DNA of 64,000 nt from JANQPX01 sp039197065 (GTDB lineage Bacteria; Pseudomonadota; Alphaproteobacteria; Geminicoccales; Geminicoccaceae), in contig JBCCUL010000019.1 of the NCBI GenBank assembly GCA_039197065.1, positions 1 to 64,000 on the forward strand, read 5' to 3'. The translations under genes were made by a program, and so were the position numbers. The notes beneath the pieces were generated by a model that worked only from the letters and a program-made list of their open reading frames with translations, was not told the origin of the DNA and did no database searches. Below, in pieces: positions 35,035-42,949 of the stretch (position 1 is the first letter of the stretch; each line of letters begins with the position of its first letter).

Positions 35035-36477
35035 TCAATGCGAATTGGATTGAGGGCGAGGACCGGGAACGTTGAGAACGACATCTTGTTCAATAGCTCC
35101 ATTCGCTCCCAAAATGGTTCGGTGATCCGTCGACTTCAGCACGACGCTAAGGTGATGCACACCTGGATCGAAAGCGCCTAACTCAACGATCGGCGTGTAA
35201 GCCGCCAGCAGTTTTTCTTCACCACGATAGATATGCGCGTGACCGACAGGCACATCCCCGATCATGGACGTGCGCACATCGCCTATGATGAAGTTCTCGG
35301 TGTAGAGAAAGAGCCGCCAGGATCCATCGTCGCCGCGCTTACTCCATACTTTGAGGACCGGATCTGGAAATCCGGTTCCAAGACGGAGCGCTGCATCATC
35401 ACCTGTCGCTCGCATTGCCGATCCAATCGGTAGCTCGGCGAGCTCCGCTCGGTCGCTACGGGTGTCGGCGACCAAATCACCATAAAACAGTGTCTGGAGA
35501 CCATAGTAGGCAAGCGTAAAGCCGATAAGCGAAGCACATTTCAACGGAACCAACGTTCTGATCGATTTCAGACGAAACGATAGAGGCCGATCGTCGGCGA
35601 TGATGCCGATGAGGATGAGGATGATCATCAGATGACCGATAGCATCGATTTTACCGAAGGGTATGATCGCCGCTGTGAAAAGCGCACACAGAACAATGGC
35701 TGATAGTCGACAGACAAGCGGTGTCCAGATGAGCGCAAAGGCAAGCGCAAACTCGGCCAGGCCCGCCAGTATCATGAAGTGATCTTTCGACAGCCCAAGG
35801 GTAAGTAGCGGCATGGCCTCGAGGACCGGAAACGACCAATCTGGGTAGGCGAATTTTTCAATGCTCGCCCACATAAGCGTAATGGCCGCGCCCCAGCGCA
35901 AGACATCCCAGCGGTAGGGAAAGAACGCAGAATTGGGCCAAGTCGCGATCGTCAGATAGATCGCGATGCCGAGAAAAATCGGATAGTCAAGAAGGTGGAA
36001 CAGTCCATATTGCCAGGCGCCAAGGTTCCAAAGAAAGAGAATGCCGAGTGACGTCAGCGGCATGGTCAAGCGCCAAAAAAGGGCAAGCGCCATGGCGAGT
36101 TGAAGCCATGAAATCCAAGCCCAATCGGTCTTGAGTTCGGGTGTGAGGATAACCCCGCCCAAAACCCAAAGGGCTATCAGAAAAACACCCATGCCCACGC
36201 GGATCATGTCGTCGACACGGTGGCGCAATCCGATCGTCAGCGCGTTCAAACCTGCTATGAGCTTATCGGCCAGTGGTCGCCTCTCGAACGACGTCGCGAC
36301 GATCATCGAGATCGTGATGACACCTAGAAAAACCCAAAGTATCGATGTCGCTAAGAGTTCTGAAATTGCTGTCGGGCTATTCTCGACCGAGTAAGGGGAA
36401 AACCATTTCACATGAGCCATAGCTTTCGAAGACATCGTCAGCATGGCCAGAAATAGGACGAGCTTTACCATGACCAC
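35035..36477 (-). CDS. Polytopic membrane protein, unknown function
   Basis: A 480-residue protein with an N-terminal signal-like segment ending SKAMAHVKWFSPY, then about ten or eleven hydrophobic helices to residue 345, then a soluble C-terminal domain of about 130 residues. The mature start AHVKWF is seen in a poorly characterised group of DoxX-like membrane proteins. The C-terminal part (HAHIYRGEEKLLAAYTPIVE) looks beta-rich and is probably periplasmic. The GTG at 36,477 lies nine bases after GGAGG; ATG 36,471 is an alternative. It is convergent with the amidase operon and appears monocistronic. No function can be assigned. Confidence 0.65.
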   Translation of the reverse strand: MVMVKLVLFLAMLTMSSKAMAHVKWFSPYSVENSPTAISELLATSILWVFLGVITISMIVATSFERRPLADKLIAGLNALTIGLRHRVDDMIRVGMGVFLIALWVLGGVILTPELKTDWAWISWLQLAMALALFWRLTMPLTSLGILFLWNLGAWQYGLFHLLDYPIFLGIAIYLTIATWPNSAFFPYRWDVLRWGAAITLMWASIEKFAYPDWSFPVLEAMPLLTLGLSKDHFMILAGLAEFALAFALIWTPLVCRLSAIVLCALFTAAIIPFGKIDAIGHLMIILILIGIIADDRPLSFRLKSIRTLVPLKCASLIGFTLAYYGLQTLFYGDLVADTRSDRAELAELPIGSAMRATGDDAALRLGTGFPDPVLKVWSKRGDDGSWRLFLYTENFIIGDVRTSMIGDVPVGHAHIYRGEEKLLAAYTPIVELGAFDPGVHHLSVVLKSTDHRTILGANGAIEQDVVLNVPGPRPQSNSH

Positions 36478-36677
36478 AGATAGCGGCCTCCAATTGGAAA
36501 TGAATTGGCTTGGCTAGTAACGCCAAGGATGGTTGAAGTTCTCGAACCCTAGGAAAAATGCACGGGCGAGACAGTGATCGGCATCATGTTGCGGCCTGTT
36601 CGATTGCGAGCAGGCCCCGCCAATGGCGCGCTATTTCGATGGAGGCGGGCTGCTGCCCGTCTCGAAAGACATATCCC

Positions 36678-36711
36678 AAAAAACGAGAAAGGCGGCTCAA
36701 GAGCCGCCTTT
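36678..36711 (-). terminator. Rho-independent terminator of small-peptide transcript
   Basis: On the minus strand, AAAGGCGGCT and AGCCGCCTTT form a perfect ten-base stem with a CTTG tetraloop, followed by CTCG and six T bases. It lies 44 bases after the stop of the 26-codon frame at 36,756-36,836. On the plus strand there is no T tract, so orientation is clear. Confidence 0.85.
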
Positions 36712-36755
36712 CCGTGATGGGCCACGCGATTAGCCCTGATCGAAATTTCCAGATC

Positions 36756-36836
36756 TCAACGCTGACAGAAGAGGCTGCTCCGCCGCCAGCGATGAGTCCC
36801 AGAGCCGATCGTCGTGGTGCCGCAATCACTAGACAT
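36756..36836 (-). CDS. Candidate 26-residue peptide gene
   Basis: The ATG follows AAAGGAGGTGATCC, a full complement of the 16S rRNA 3' end, with ideal spacing (seven bases after AGGAGG). The frame encodes 26 residues (MSSDCGTTTIGSGTHRWRRS then SLFCQR), with two cysteines. A strong terminator follows 44 bases after the stop, defining a transcript of roughly 180 bases. A possible promoter (TTGCGC and TATGCA about 15 bases apart) lies upstream. The gene sits alone in a region of pseudogene debris. I do not recognise the peptide. It could be a leader, a signalling or modified peptide, or a dual-function small RNA. Confidence 0.5.
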   Translation of the reverse strand: MSSDCGTTTIGSGTHRWRRSSLFCQR

Positions 36837-36927
36837 TGGATCACCTCCTTTCCGTTGTTGCATACTGATTAGACTATGTGCGCAAGCCTACTCGCTTGGC
36901 AAGATGCCGGATGGATCTTCTTCAGGC

Positions 36928-37450
36928 TCAATCGGATTCGAGGCGCTCGATCAACCGCTCTTCCCATGGATCGCAGGGCCGCCCCAGCAGCTTCTCCGCT
37001 TCCGTCCACATGGCCATGATATCAGGCACGATCGCCTGCTTACGTGACTAGTCATTGTTGCGGAGATGCAAGTCCGCATTCACCACATCGACGGTAAAGA
37101 TCACATTGCCGAGACGAAAATGGTTGCGGATGAGGAGCTCGGCTAGAAGCGTCGAGACGATCGAAGCGTGGGATGACACCGCGTTCACGTTTGGAGTGCA
37201 ATTCCTTGATCGCATCTGCGAGATCGCCTCGGATGGTGCAGCAGACGCAACCGCTCTACAGGATGGCGGTCTCCTGATCGACAACGTCGATGAGGAGATG
37301 ATCGAGGCTAACCTCACCGAATTCGTTGATCAGAACGGCTGTGTTGGCAAGCTTTGGCGACGCCAGCAACCGCTGCAGCAACATCGTCTTGCCGCTGCCG
37401 AGAAAACCGGTGATGACATTGACGGGAATGAGGCTCTGTTAGTCCGCCAT
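36928..37450 (-). pseudogene. Decayed CobW/COG0523 GTPase
   Basis: A broken gene for a CobW-family metal-chaperone GTPase. From 37,450 the frame reads MAD, stop, then IPVNVITGFLGSGKTMLLQR, followed by VLINEFGEVSLDH and, after a TAG, SGCVCCTIRGDLADAI: the P-loop and the CxCC metal motif of the family. After VIPRFDR a deletion and frame change leads to STLLAELLIRNHFRLGNVIF and VDVVNADLHLRNND, then a TAG, then SRKQAIV. The frame then joins an unrelated-looking tail (PDIMAMWTEAEKLLGRPCDP) ending at 36,928. At least three stops, one frameshift and large deletions make it non-functional. Confidence 0.85.
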
Positions 37451-37493
37451 CCCCTCAACTGCTCCTCAGCAAAGTCCAGCCTGTAGGCGCGGC

Positions 37494-38342
37494 CTACCCT
37501 TTGACGGCGCCGGTCATGCCGGAGACGTAGTATTCGACGAAGAACGAGTAGACCACGGCTACCGGGACGGAACCGAACAGCGCGCCGGCCATCAGCGAGC
37601 CCCAGAAGAAGACGTCACCCTTGATGAGCTCGGAGGTGACGCCCACTGGGATGGTCTTGTTCTCCGGCGAGTGGATGAAGACCAAGGCGTAGAGAAATTC
37701 GTTCCAGGAGAGCGTGAACGCGAAAATTCCGGCCGAGAGGATGCCGGGAACGGCGAGCGGCAGGATGATGTAGATCATTGCCTGGATGCGGGACGCGCCA
37801 TCGATGCGCGCACACTCCTCCAGCTCCTTCGGGATGGTCGCGAAGTAACCCATGAGCAGCCAGGTGCAGAACGGCACCAGGAATGTCGGATAGGTGAAGA
37901 TCAGTGACCAGGAGGTGTCCTGTATTCCCATCCAGGAGACCACGCCGGTCAGCGGGATGAAGAGCAATGTCGGCGGCACGAGATAGGTAACAAAGATCGC
38001 AATGCCGAACGCGGTCGAACCTGGGAAGACAAATCGGGAGAGCGAGTAGCCGGCGAGCACGCCCGCGAACAGCGAAACCGCGGTCGAGGCAATCGCCACC
38101 CAGAGCGTATTGACCGTCCAGTCCCAAAACAGCGTGCCGCTGAAGAGGGCTTTCCAGTGCTCCAGCGTCGGTTCGCGCACGATGAAGGGCGAGACACGCG
38201 GGTTGTAGAGTTCCGGATCCGGCTTGATCGATGTGATGAACATCCAAACGAACGGAAACAGCATCGCGAAGACGAACATGAAGAGCGGGATGTAGAAGAC
38301 CATCAGCCGCCGGAAATAGGTCTCGCCGACCATGTTGTTCAT
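37494..38342 (-). CDS. Carbohydrate-type ABC permease, MalG-like
   Basis: A six-helix permease of 282 residues from the carbohydrate uptake 1 family. The EAA loop reads EECARIDGASRIQAMIYIILPLAVPG, a textbook match. The first helix (FYIPLFMFVFAMLFPFVWMF) and the C-terminal segment ending SFFVEYYVSGMTGAVKG are typical of MalG/UgpE. Its ATG overlaps the upstream permease stop by four bases. It is the last intact gene of the operon; no ATPase follows, only the remains of a CobW GTPase. Confidence 0.93.
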   Translation of the reverse strand: MNNMVGETYFRRLMVFYIPLFMFVFAMLFPFVWMFITSIKPDPELYNPRVSPFIVREPTLEHWKALFSGTLFWDWTVNTLWVAIASTAVSLFAGVLAGYSLSRFVFPGSTAFGIAIFVTYLVPPTLLFIPLTGVVSWMGIQDTSWSLIFTYPTFLVPFCTWLLMGYFATIPKELEECARIDGASRIQAMIYIILPLAVPGILSAGIFAFTLSWNEFLYALVFIHSPENKTIPVGVTSELIKGDVFFWGSLMAGALFGSVPVAVVYSFFVEYYVSGMTGAVKG

Positions 38343-39334
38343 TTATTCAACCCTTCCCGCTTCAGGTACCAGAGCTGGAAGACGATCACCATGGCGAGGA
38401 TCGGCAGCATGAAGAGAGCGACGGCGGCGCCCTGGCCGATATTGCCTGAGCCCATACCGAGCTGATAGGCGAGCGTTGCTAGAAGATGGGTCTCGTTGTT
38501 GGGTCCGCCACGGGTCAGGATATAGACCAGCTGGAAATCAGCGAAGGTGATGACGATCGAGAAGACAACGACCACGATCGCGACCGGCTTCACCATGGGC
38601 AGCGTGACATGCCAGAACTTTTTCCAGCCGGTGGCGCCATCGATGTCGGCGGCGTCATACAGTTCGGGTGGAATGGTCTGCAGGCCGGCAAGGAAGGAGA
38701 TCGCGAAGAAGGGCAGCCCTCGCCACACATTCACCAGGATCACCGAGAACATCGCCCAATTGCCGTCGCCAAGCCAAAGCGGTCCGCGGAAGAAACCCCA
38801 GTTCTCCTTGATGACGAAGCCGAAGAGACTGATCTCCATCTGATAGAGCCAGCGCAGCACCCAGTTGAAAACGCTGAACGTAGCGTCGAACATCCAAAGC
38901 CAGGCGAGGGTGCTCAGCACCGTTGGCACGATGAACGGCAGCAGGATGCCGGCGCGGATCATGCGCTGGAAGTTGAATCTTCGATTGAGCAGGACCGCCA
39001 GCCACATGCCGAGCGCGGCTTTGAAAATCGTGGCCACGGTCGTGAAAAACAGTGTGTTCCAGAACGCCGTCCAGAAGATGTCGCTGGCAAAAAGCTGTCG
39101 GTAGTTGCCAAGCCCGATGAACTCGCCAGGCGTACCCACCAGCTTGTCGGTGAGCGACATCCAGATGCCAAGACAGAAGGGATAGGCGATGAAGACAAGA
39201 ATAAGCAGGAGGGCTGGCGAGAGGAGCACATAACCTAAAATGCGCTGATCTTCGAGCGCCTCCTTGACCCTATCGAGCAGTGATCTTGGACGCGCCGCCC
39301 GGGCGACTTGCACCTCGGCCATATCAGCGGGCAT
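38339..39334 (-). CDS. Carbohydrate-type ABC permease, MalF-like
   Basis: The partner permease, about 331 residues, with a polar N-terminus and six helices. The EAA loop is ELYDAADIDGATGWKKFWHVTLPMVKPV. LLSPALLLILVFIAYPF marks the first helix, as in UgpA-type proteins. ATG 39,334 is used here; TTG 39,340 and ATG 39,322 are also in frame and no start has an ideal ribosome site. A ten-base-arm stem-loop lies upstream, between this gene and the binding-protein gene. Confidence 0.92.
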   Translation of the reverse strand: MPADMAEVQVARAARPRSLLDRVKEALEDQRILGYVLLSPALLLILVFIAYPFCLGIWMSLTDKLVGTPGEFIGLGNYRQLFASDIFWTAFWNTLFFTTVATIFKAALGMWLAVLLNRRFNFQRMIRAGILLPFIVPTVLSTLAWLWMFDATFSVFNWVLRWLYQMEISLFGFVIKENWGFFRGPLWLGDGNWAMFSVILVNVWRGLPFFAISFLAGLQTIPPELYDAADIDGATGWKKFWHVTLPMVKPVAIVVVVFSIVITFADFQLVYILTRGGPNNETHLLATLAYQLGMGSGNIGQGAAVALFMLPILAMVIVFQLWYLKREGLNK

Positions 39335-39392
39335 GGGCAACCCAATCGCGGTTCATATCGGCTCGGCCTCCTGACGTCGCTGCCGATGCGAT

Positions 39393-39426
39393 GGCCGGGG
39401 ACAGATTAAGGAGACCGTCCCCGGCC
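39393..39426 (-). repeat. Stem-loop after sugar-binding-protein gene
   Basis: A perfect inverted repeat, arms GGCCGGGGAC and GTCCCCGGCC with a 14-base spacer, in the 127-base gap between the binding-protein gene and the first permease. There is no T tract. Position and strength match the intercistronic hairpins that raise binding-protein mRNA over permease mRNA. Confidence 0.65.
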
Positions 39427-39461
39427 CACGCGCCAACCGTATCAAACAAACGTCTCAGCGC

Positions 39462-40787
39462 TTATGCGCCGTAAACGTTTTCCAGTTCCTGCTGTGCCCA
39501 GGCGGCCGCCGTTTCCGGATCTTCGCCGCCAACGGCGCGAGCGAACATATCGACGATGATATATTTCTCCTGCGCCTCGCCCGAAGCACGGTTCCACGGT
39601 CCGGCATAACCGGCGGTGCGGCCGTATTTCGGGTTGTCCTTGTAGATGGTCAGGGCCGGATCCGACTCCCAGATCGGATGGTCTTCCCACTTCGGCAGCG
39701 CACCCTGGACATAGCCTTTGTTCACACCCATGAAGGCATCGAAGTTATCGTCCTGAGCGAAGAACCGGATCAGATCGGCGGCCGCTTCCTTCTCCTCCGA
39801 ATACTCCATGATGGCGAGCGAGCGCGGGCCGACCATATGGAAGCGGCCGGCGGGCCCTTCCGGATTGAGGAAGTGGTCGCAATTGTCGGCGAGGCCCGGA
39901 TACTTGTCCTCGTCCCGGCGGGCGACGAAGTAGATGCTCGCACCGTTCAGCGTGGCGCCGATGGTCTGGCCGAGATAGGCGCGATTGTTGGAGCCGTCAT
40001 CCCAGGCAAGCCCGCCCGGATCGCAAGCCGCCTCCCAGAAACGCGCGGCGAACTCCAGGGCTGCATGGGTCTCGGCAGAGTTGATGACGACATTGCCGCT
40101 TTCGTCGACCTCCTTGCCGCCATAGCTCCACAGCAGCGGATAGGCGAAGGTCGGCGCGTCACCGAAGGTGTGGGCGAGTGTCTGACCAACCGGCATATTG
40201 GCGTTCTTCAAGGCCTCGCCAACGGTCAGATACTCTTCCCAAGTATTGGGCACACTGAGACCAAGCTCCGCGAACATGTCCGTTCGATAGACGATGGCGT
40301 TACCGATGTTGAACAGCGGAATGCTGCGCGGCGTGCCGTCGACCGTGACGGCGCCGGATGCCCACTCGTAGAACTCACCGCCGCCCATCTCGCCATACAG
40401 GTCGCTATGATCGGCAAGACCGCTCGCATAGAGATGCGGCTGGTTCATGTTCATCTGGATGCAGTCGGCACCGCTCTTGCTTTCGATCGCGGCGGTGATG
40501 CGGGCGGCCATGTCGTTCTGATTGATCTTCTCCACCGTGACGCCGACGCCGGTCGCCTTGGTGAACTCCTCGGCCTGCCGATCAATCTCGGTATCGGCAT
40601 CAGGGATGAAGCTCGACCACTGGAGATAATGCAGCTTCCGCTCCTGAGCAATTGCCGGCGCTTGGCCGCCGAGGAACGAGGCTGCTGCGAACGCAGCGCC
40701 GGTCAGCGCCGTGTTCTGGCTGAACTGTCTTCTGGTGAGCCCTTTGCCAGCGCTCGTCGAAGGTTTTGTCGTTTCGTTTTTCTTCAT
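39462..40787 (-). CDS. Carbohydrate-type ABC substrate-binding protein, Tat-exported
   Basis: A family 1 extracellular solute-binding protein of 441 residues. The N-terminus has a clear twin-arginine signal (LTRRQFSQ, R19-R20, then a hydrophobic stretch ending PAIAQE), so it should be exported folded through Tat. GGGAG lies eight bases before ATG 40,787. The mature protein shows QEFTKATGVGVTVEKINQND-like SBP topology and a late RFFAQDDNFDAFMG block. It heads the importer operon and diverges from an aldolase/dehydrogenase operon that probably degrades the same sugar or sugar acid. Confidence 0.9.
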   Translation of the reverse strand: MKKNETTKPSTSAGKGLTRRQFSQNTALTGAAFAAASFLGGQAPAIAQERKLHYLQWSSFIPDADTEIDRQAEEFTKATGVGVTVEKINQNDMAARITAAIESKSGADCIQMNMNQPHLYASGLADHSDLYGEMGGGEFYEWASGAVTVDGTPRSIPLFNIGNAIVYRTDMFAELGLSVPNTWEEYLTVGEALKNANMPVGQTLAHTFGDAPTFAYPLLWSYGGKEVDESGNVVINSAETHAALEFAARFWEAACDPGGLAWDDGSNNRAYLGQTIGATLNGASIYFVARRDEDKYPGLADNCDHFLNPEGPAGRFHMVGPRSLAIMEYSEEKEAAADLIRFFAQDDNFDAFMGVNKGYVQGALPKWEDHPIWESDPALTIYKDNPKYGRTAGYAGPWNRASGEAQEKYIIVDMFARAVGGEDPETAAAWAQQELENVYGA

Positions 40788-40807
40788 GGCTATCACTCCC
40801 TGATTTT

Positions 40808-40823
40808 GAAGTGTCGAGACTTC
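40808..40823. promoter_or_regulatory. Quasi-palindrome upstream of sugar-binding-protein gene
   Basis: GAAGTGTCGAGACTTC is palindromic except for one base pair around a central TCGA. It lies 21-36 bases upstream of the binding-protein ATG inside the 181-base divergent region shared with the aldolase operon, where a common regulator would be expected. Confidence 0.35.
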
Positions 40824-40968
40824 AGTCTTCTTTTGACGTCCCATGGTTGGACAAAGATCATGGATTCGACCTTTCCTAAAGGCTAGTGCTTTATGGAAGC
40901 TTGATCAACACGCTTCGGCATGTGGAGCGCGCTGCCATTCAAAAAGGTCCATCGGGGAGAAGGACGTC

Positions 40969-41832
40969 ATGGTCAGGATTAATCGCGCGATCGAGCTCCT
41001 GAAGCAGAATCAGCCGATTTTTTATACCGGCGTCACGGAACTCGGCTTCGAGAGCGGCGCACGGCATGCATCGACCTGGGCGGACTATCTCTGCATCGAT
41101 CTGGAACATCTTCCTTTCGACATGGCGGGTTTGTCCGCCTTCATGGATGGGTTGATCGCGGCGGGCCCGACGACCGAAGGACGTCGCATGCCAACGGTGA
41201 TCGTCACGCTGCCGACCGATGGCGCAAGCGAACAAATGGTCAGGACCAACGGCTGGATGATCAAACAGGCGCTTGCGACGGGCGTCCACGGGCTCATGCT
41301 TTGTCATGTCGAAAGCCCGGGTGCCGTTCGCGCCTTTGTCGAATCAGCGCGCTATGCCTTCCAAACCATCGGCGTCGGCGACAATCTGGGTCATGGTCGC
41401 AGGGGCTCCGGCGGGCAGGAGTATGCAGCCGCCAAATGGGACATGTCGGTATCGGACTATCTCGATCGAGCGGATGTCTGGCCGCTTAACCCCGAAGGAG
41501 AACTGATGCTTGGCCTCAAACTGGAAGATCGACATGCGCTCGATCAGGCGGATGCCTGCATCGCGGTCCCCGGCATCGCACTTGCCGAATGGGGTCCTGG
41601 CGACATGGGCATGACATTCGGGAGGAAAGAGGCGCATGATCCACCTTACCCTGCCGAGATGATCGAAGCGCGTGATGTCGTGAAGTCGGCCTGTGACAGA
41701 TCGGGCGTCGCCTTTCTCGACGTCGTGACGCAGGAAACGGTGAAGACACAGCTCGACGAGGGTGTGAAGATCGGTGCATCAACGGAAGAGGCCGCCCTGA
41801 TCGGCCGACGATACAGCGGACGGGAGAGCTGA
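40969..41832 (+). CDS. HpcH/HpaI-family aldolase
   Basis: A class II pyruvate-type aldolase of 287 residues from the HpcH/HpaI family, which cleaves 2-keto-3-deoxy acids. The metal and phosphoenolpyruvate-like site is suggested by the DLEHLPFD block, the arginine- and glycine-rich GHGRRGSGG segment and the GIALAEWGPGDMG loop. GGGGAG lies before ATG 40,969. It opens a plus-strand operon with a glycosidase-like protein two bases later and a 2-hydroxyacid dehydrogenase after that, divergent from a sugar importer. Breakdown of a sugar acid is the likely context. Confidence 0.85.
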   Translation: MVRINRAIELLKQNQPIFYTGVTELGFESGARHASTWADYLCIDLEHLPFDMAGLSAFMDGLIAAGPTTEGRRMPTVIVTLPTDGASEQMVRTNGWMIKQALATGVHGLMLCHVESPGAVRAFVESARYAFQTIGVGDNLGHGRRGSGGQEYAAAKWDMSVSDYLDRADVWPLNPEGELMLGLKLEDRHALDQADACIAVPGIALAEWGPGDMGMTFGRKEAHDPPYPAEMIEARDVVKSACDRSGVAFLDVVTQETVKTQLDEGVKIGASTEEAALIGRRYSGRES

Positions 41833-41834
41833 AC

Positions 41835-42890
41835 ATGTCGCAAGGGAAGACGGTCGTAAGCATCGAACAGAACCGGTTTCTGATCGATGGCAAACCGACC
41901 TATGCCGGACGGCAGCATCTCGGCAAGCCCATCGAAGGACTACTCTTGAACGCCCGTCTCGTGCAGGGCGTGTTCGATGACAGGAACCCAGACACGCGCT
42001 CGCGCTGGGACTATCCGGACGGCCCCTGGGACCCTGATCGCAACACAGCCGAATTCCTCGATATGATGCCGACTTGGCGCGCGAGCGGCCTTTTGAGCTT
42101 CACCATCAATCTTCAAGGCGGCAGCCCGGAGGGCTACAGCCAGACCCAGCCCTGGGACAACGCGGCCTTCTCGGCCGAAGGCGAGCCCGACCCCGCTTAT
42201 CTCGATCGACTGAGCCGCATTCTGGACGAAGCCGACCGTCTGGGCATGGCGCCCATTCTCGGCATTTTCTACTTTGGCCAGGACCATCGGCTGCATGACG
42301 AACGTGCCGTCGTACAGGCGGTTGAAGGGGTGACCGACTGGCTGATCGAGCAAGGCTATCGCCATGTGTTGCTGGAAATCGCGAACGAGGTGGACGTCGG
42401 GCACTACACCAGGGACATCATCAAGGCGCATCGTTGTCACGAGCTGATCGAGCTGGTTCAATCGAAGTCCTTTGGCAGGCTGGACACGCCCGCCGGACGT
42501 CTCCTGGTGAGCACGAGCATGCGCGGCGGCACGCTGCCGCCCGATCCGACCATGCGGGTTGCGGACTTCATCCTGTTGCACGGCAACCACGTCGACAGCC
42601 CGGACCGCATTCGCAAGATGGTCGAAGCGTGCCGCGCCAGTTCCGCCTATCAGGGCCAGCCGATCCTCTTTAACGAAGACGATCACTTCGACTTCGACGC
42701 TGATGACAACAATATGCTGGCTGCCATAGGCGAGTATGCGGGCTGGGGTTATTTCGACTACCGCATGGACGGCGAAGGCTTCGATGACGGCTATCAGAGC
42801 GTACCGGTCAACTGGACGAACAGCTCCGAGCGAAAGCGCGCCTTCTTTCGCCTGCTCGCGCAGATCACCGGCGCCGGTCAGCAGGGCTGA
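41835..42890 (+). CDS. Glycoside-hydrolase-like TIM-barrel protein
   Basis: A cytoplasmic 351-residue protein without a signal peptide. I read a clan-A-like TIM barrel: E185 follows Asn in LLEIANEVD, the position of the acid/base pair, and E281 in ILFNEDDHFD could be the nucleophile 96 residues later. The opening NRFLIDGKPTYAGR resembles the fold entry of such enzymes. It starts two bases after the aldolase stop. Its lack of secretion fits action on an imported glycoside or sugar-acid conjugate. The family is not one I can name, and the catalytic pair is inferred. Confidence 0.6.
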   Translation: MSQGKTVVSIEQNRFLIDGKPTYAGRQHLGKPIEGLLLNARLVQGVFDDRNPDTRSRWDYPDGPWDPDRNTAEFLDMMPTWRASGLLSFTINLQGGSPEGYSQTQPWDNAAFSAEGEPDPAYLDRLSRILDEADRLGMAPILGIFYFGQDHRLHDERAVVQAVEGVTDWLIEQGYRHVLLEIANEVDVGHYTRDIIKAHRCHELIELVQSKSFGRLDTPAGRLLVSTSMRGGTLPPDPTMRVADFILLHGNHVDSPDRIRKMVEACRASSAYQGQPILFNEDDHFDFDADDNNMLAAIGEYAGWGYFDYRMDGEGFDDGYQSVPVNWTNSSERKRAFFRLLAQITGAGQQG

Positions 42891-42949
42891 CCGCCCCAGT
42901 TTAGTGCCGCCCATCCGGCAGATTTACCCCTTTTGGCAGGAGACCATTG

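Noticed and set aside
36584..36844. 86-codon minus-strand frame from GTG 36,844
   Set aside because: Its start lies inside the Shine-Dalgarno of the 26-codon frame and it reads through a strong terminator.
36841..36856. Plus-strand match to the 3' end of 16S rRNA (GGATCACCTCCTTT)
   Set aside because: No other rRNA sequence surrounds it; it is the complement of a perfect Shine-Dalgarno on the minus strand.
37055..37486. 143-codon plus-strand frame
   Set aside because: Antisense of the decayed CobW gene; the minus strand carries the P-loop and CxCC motif.
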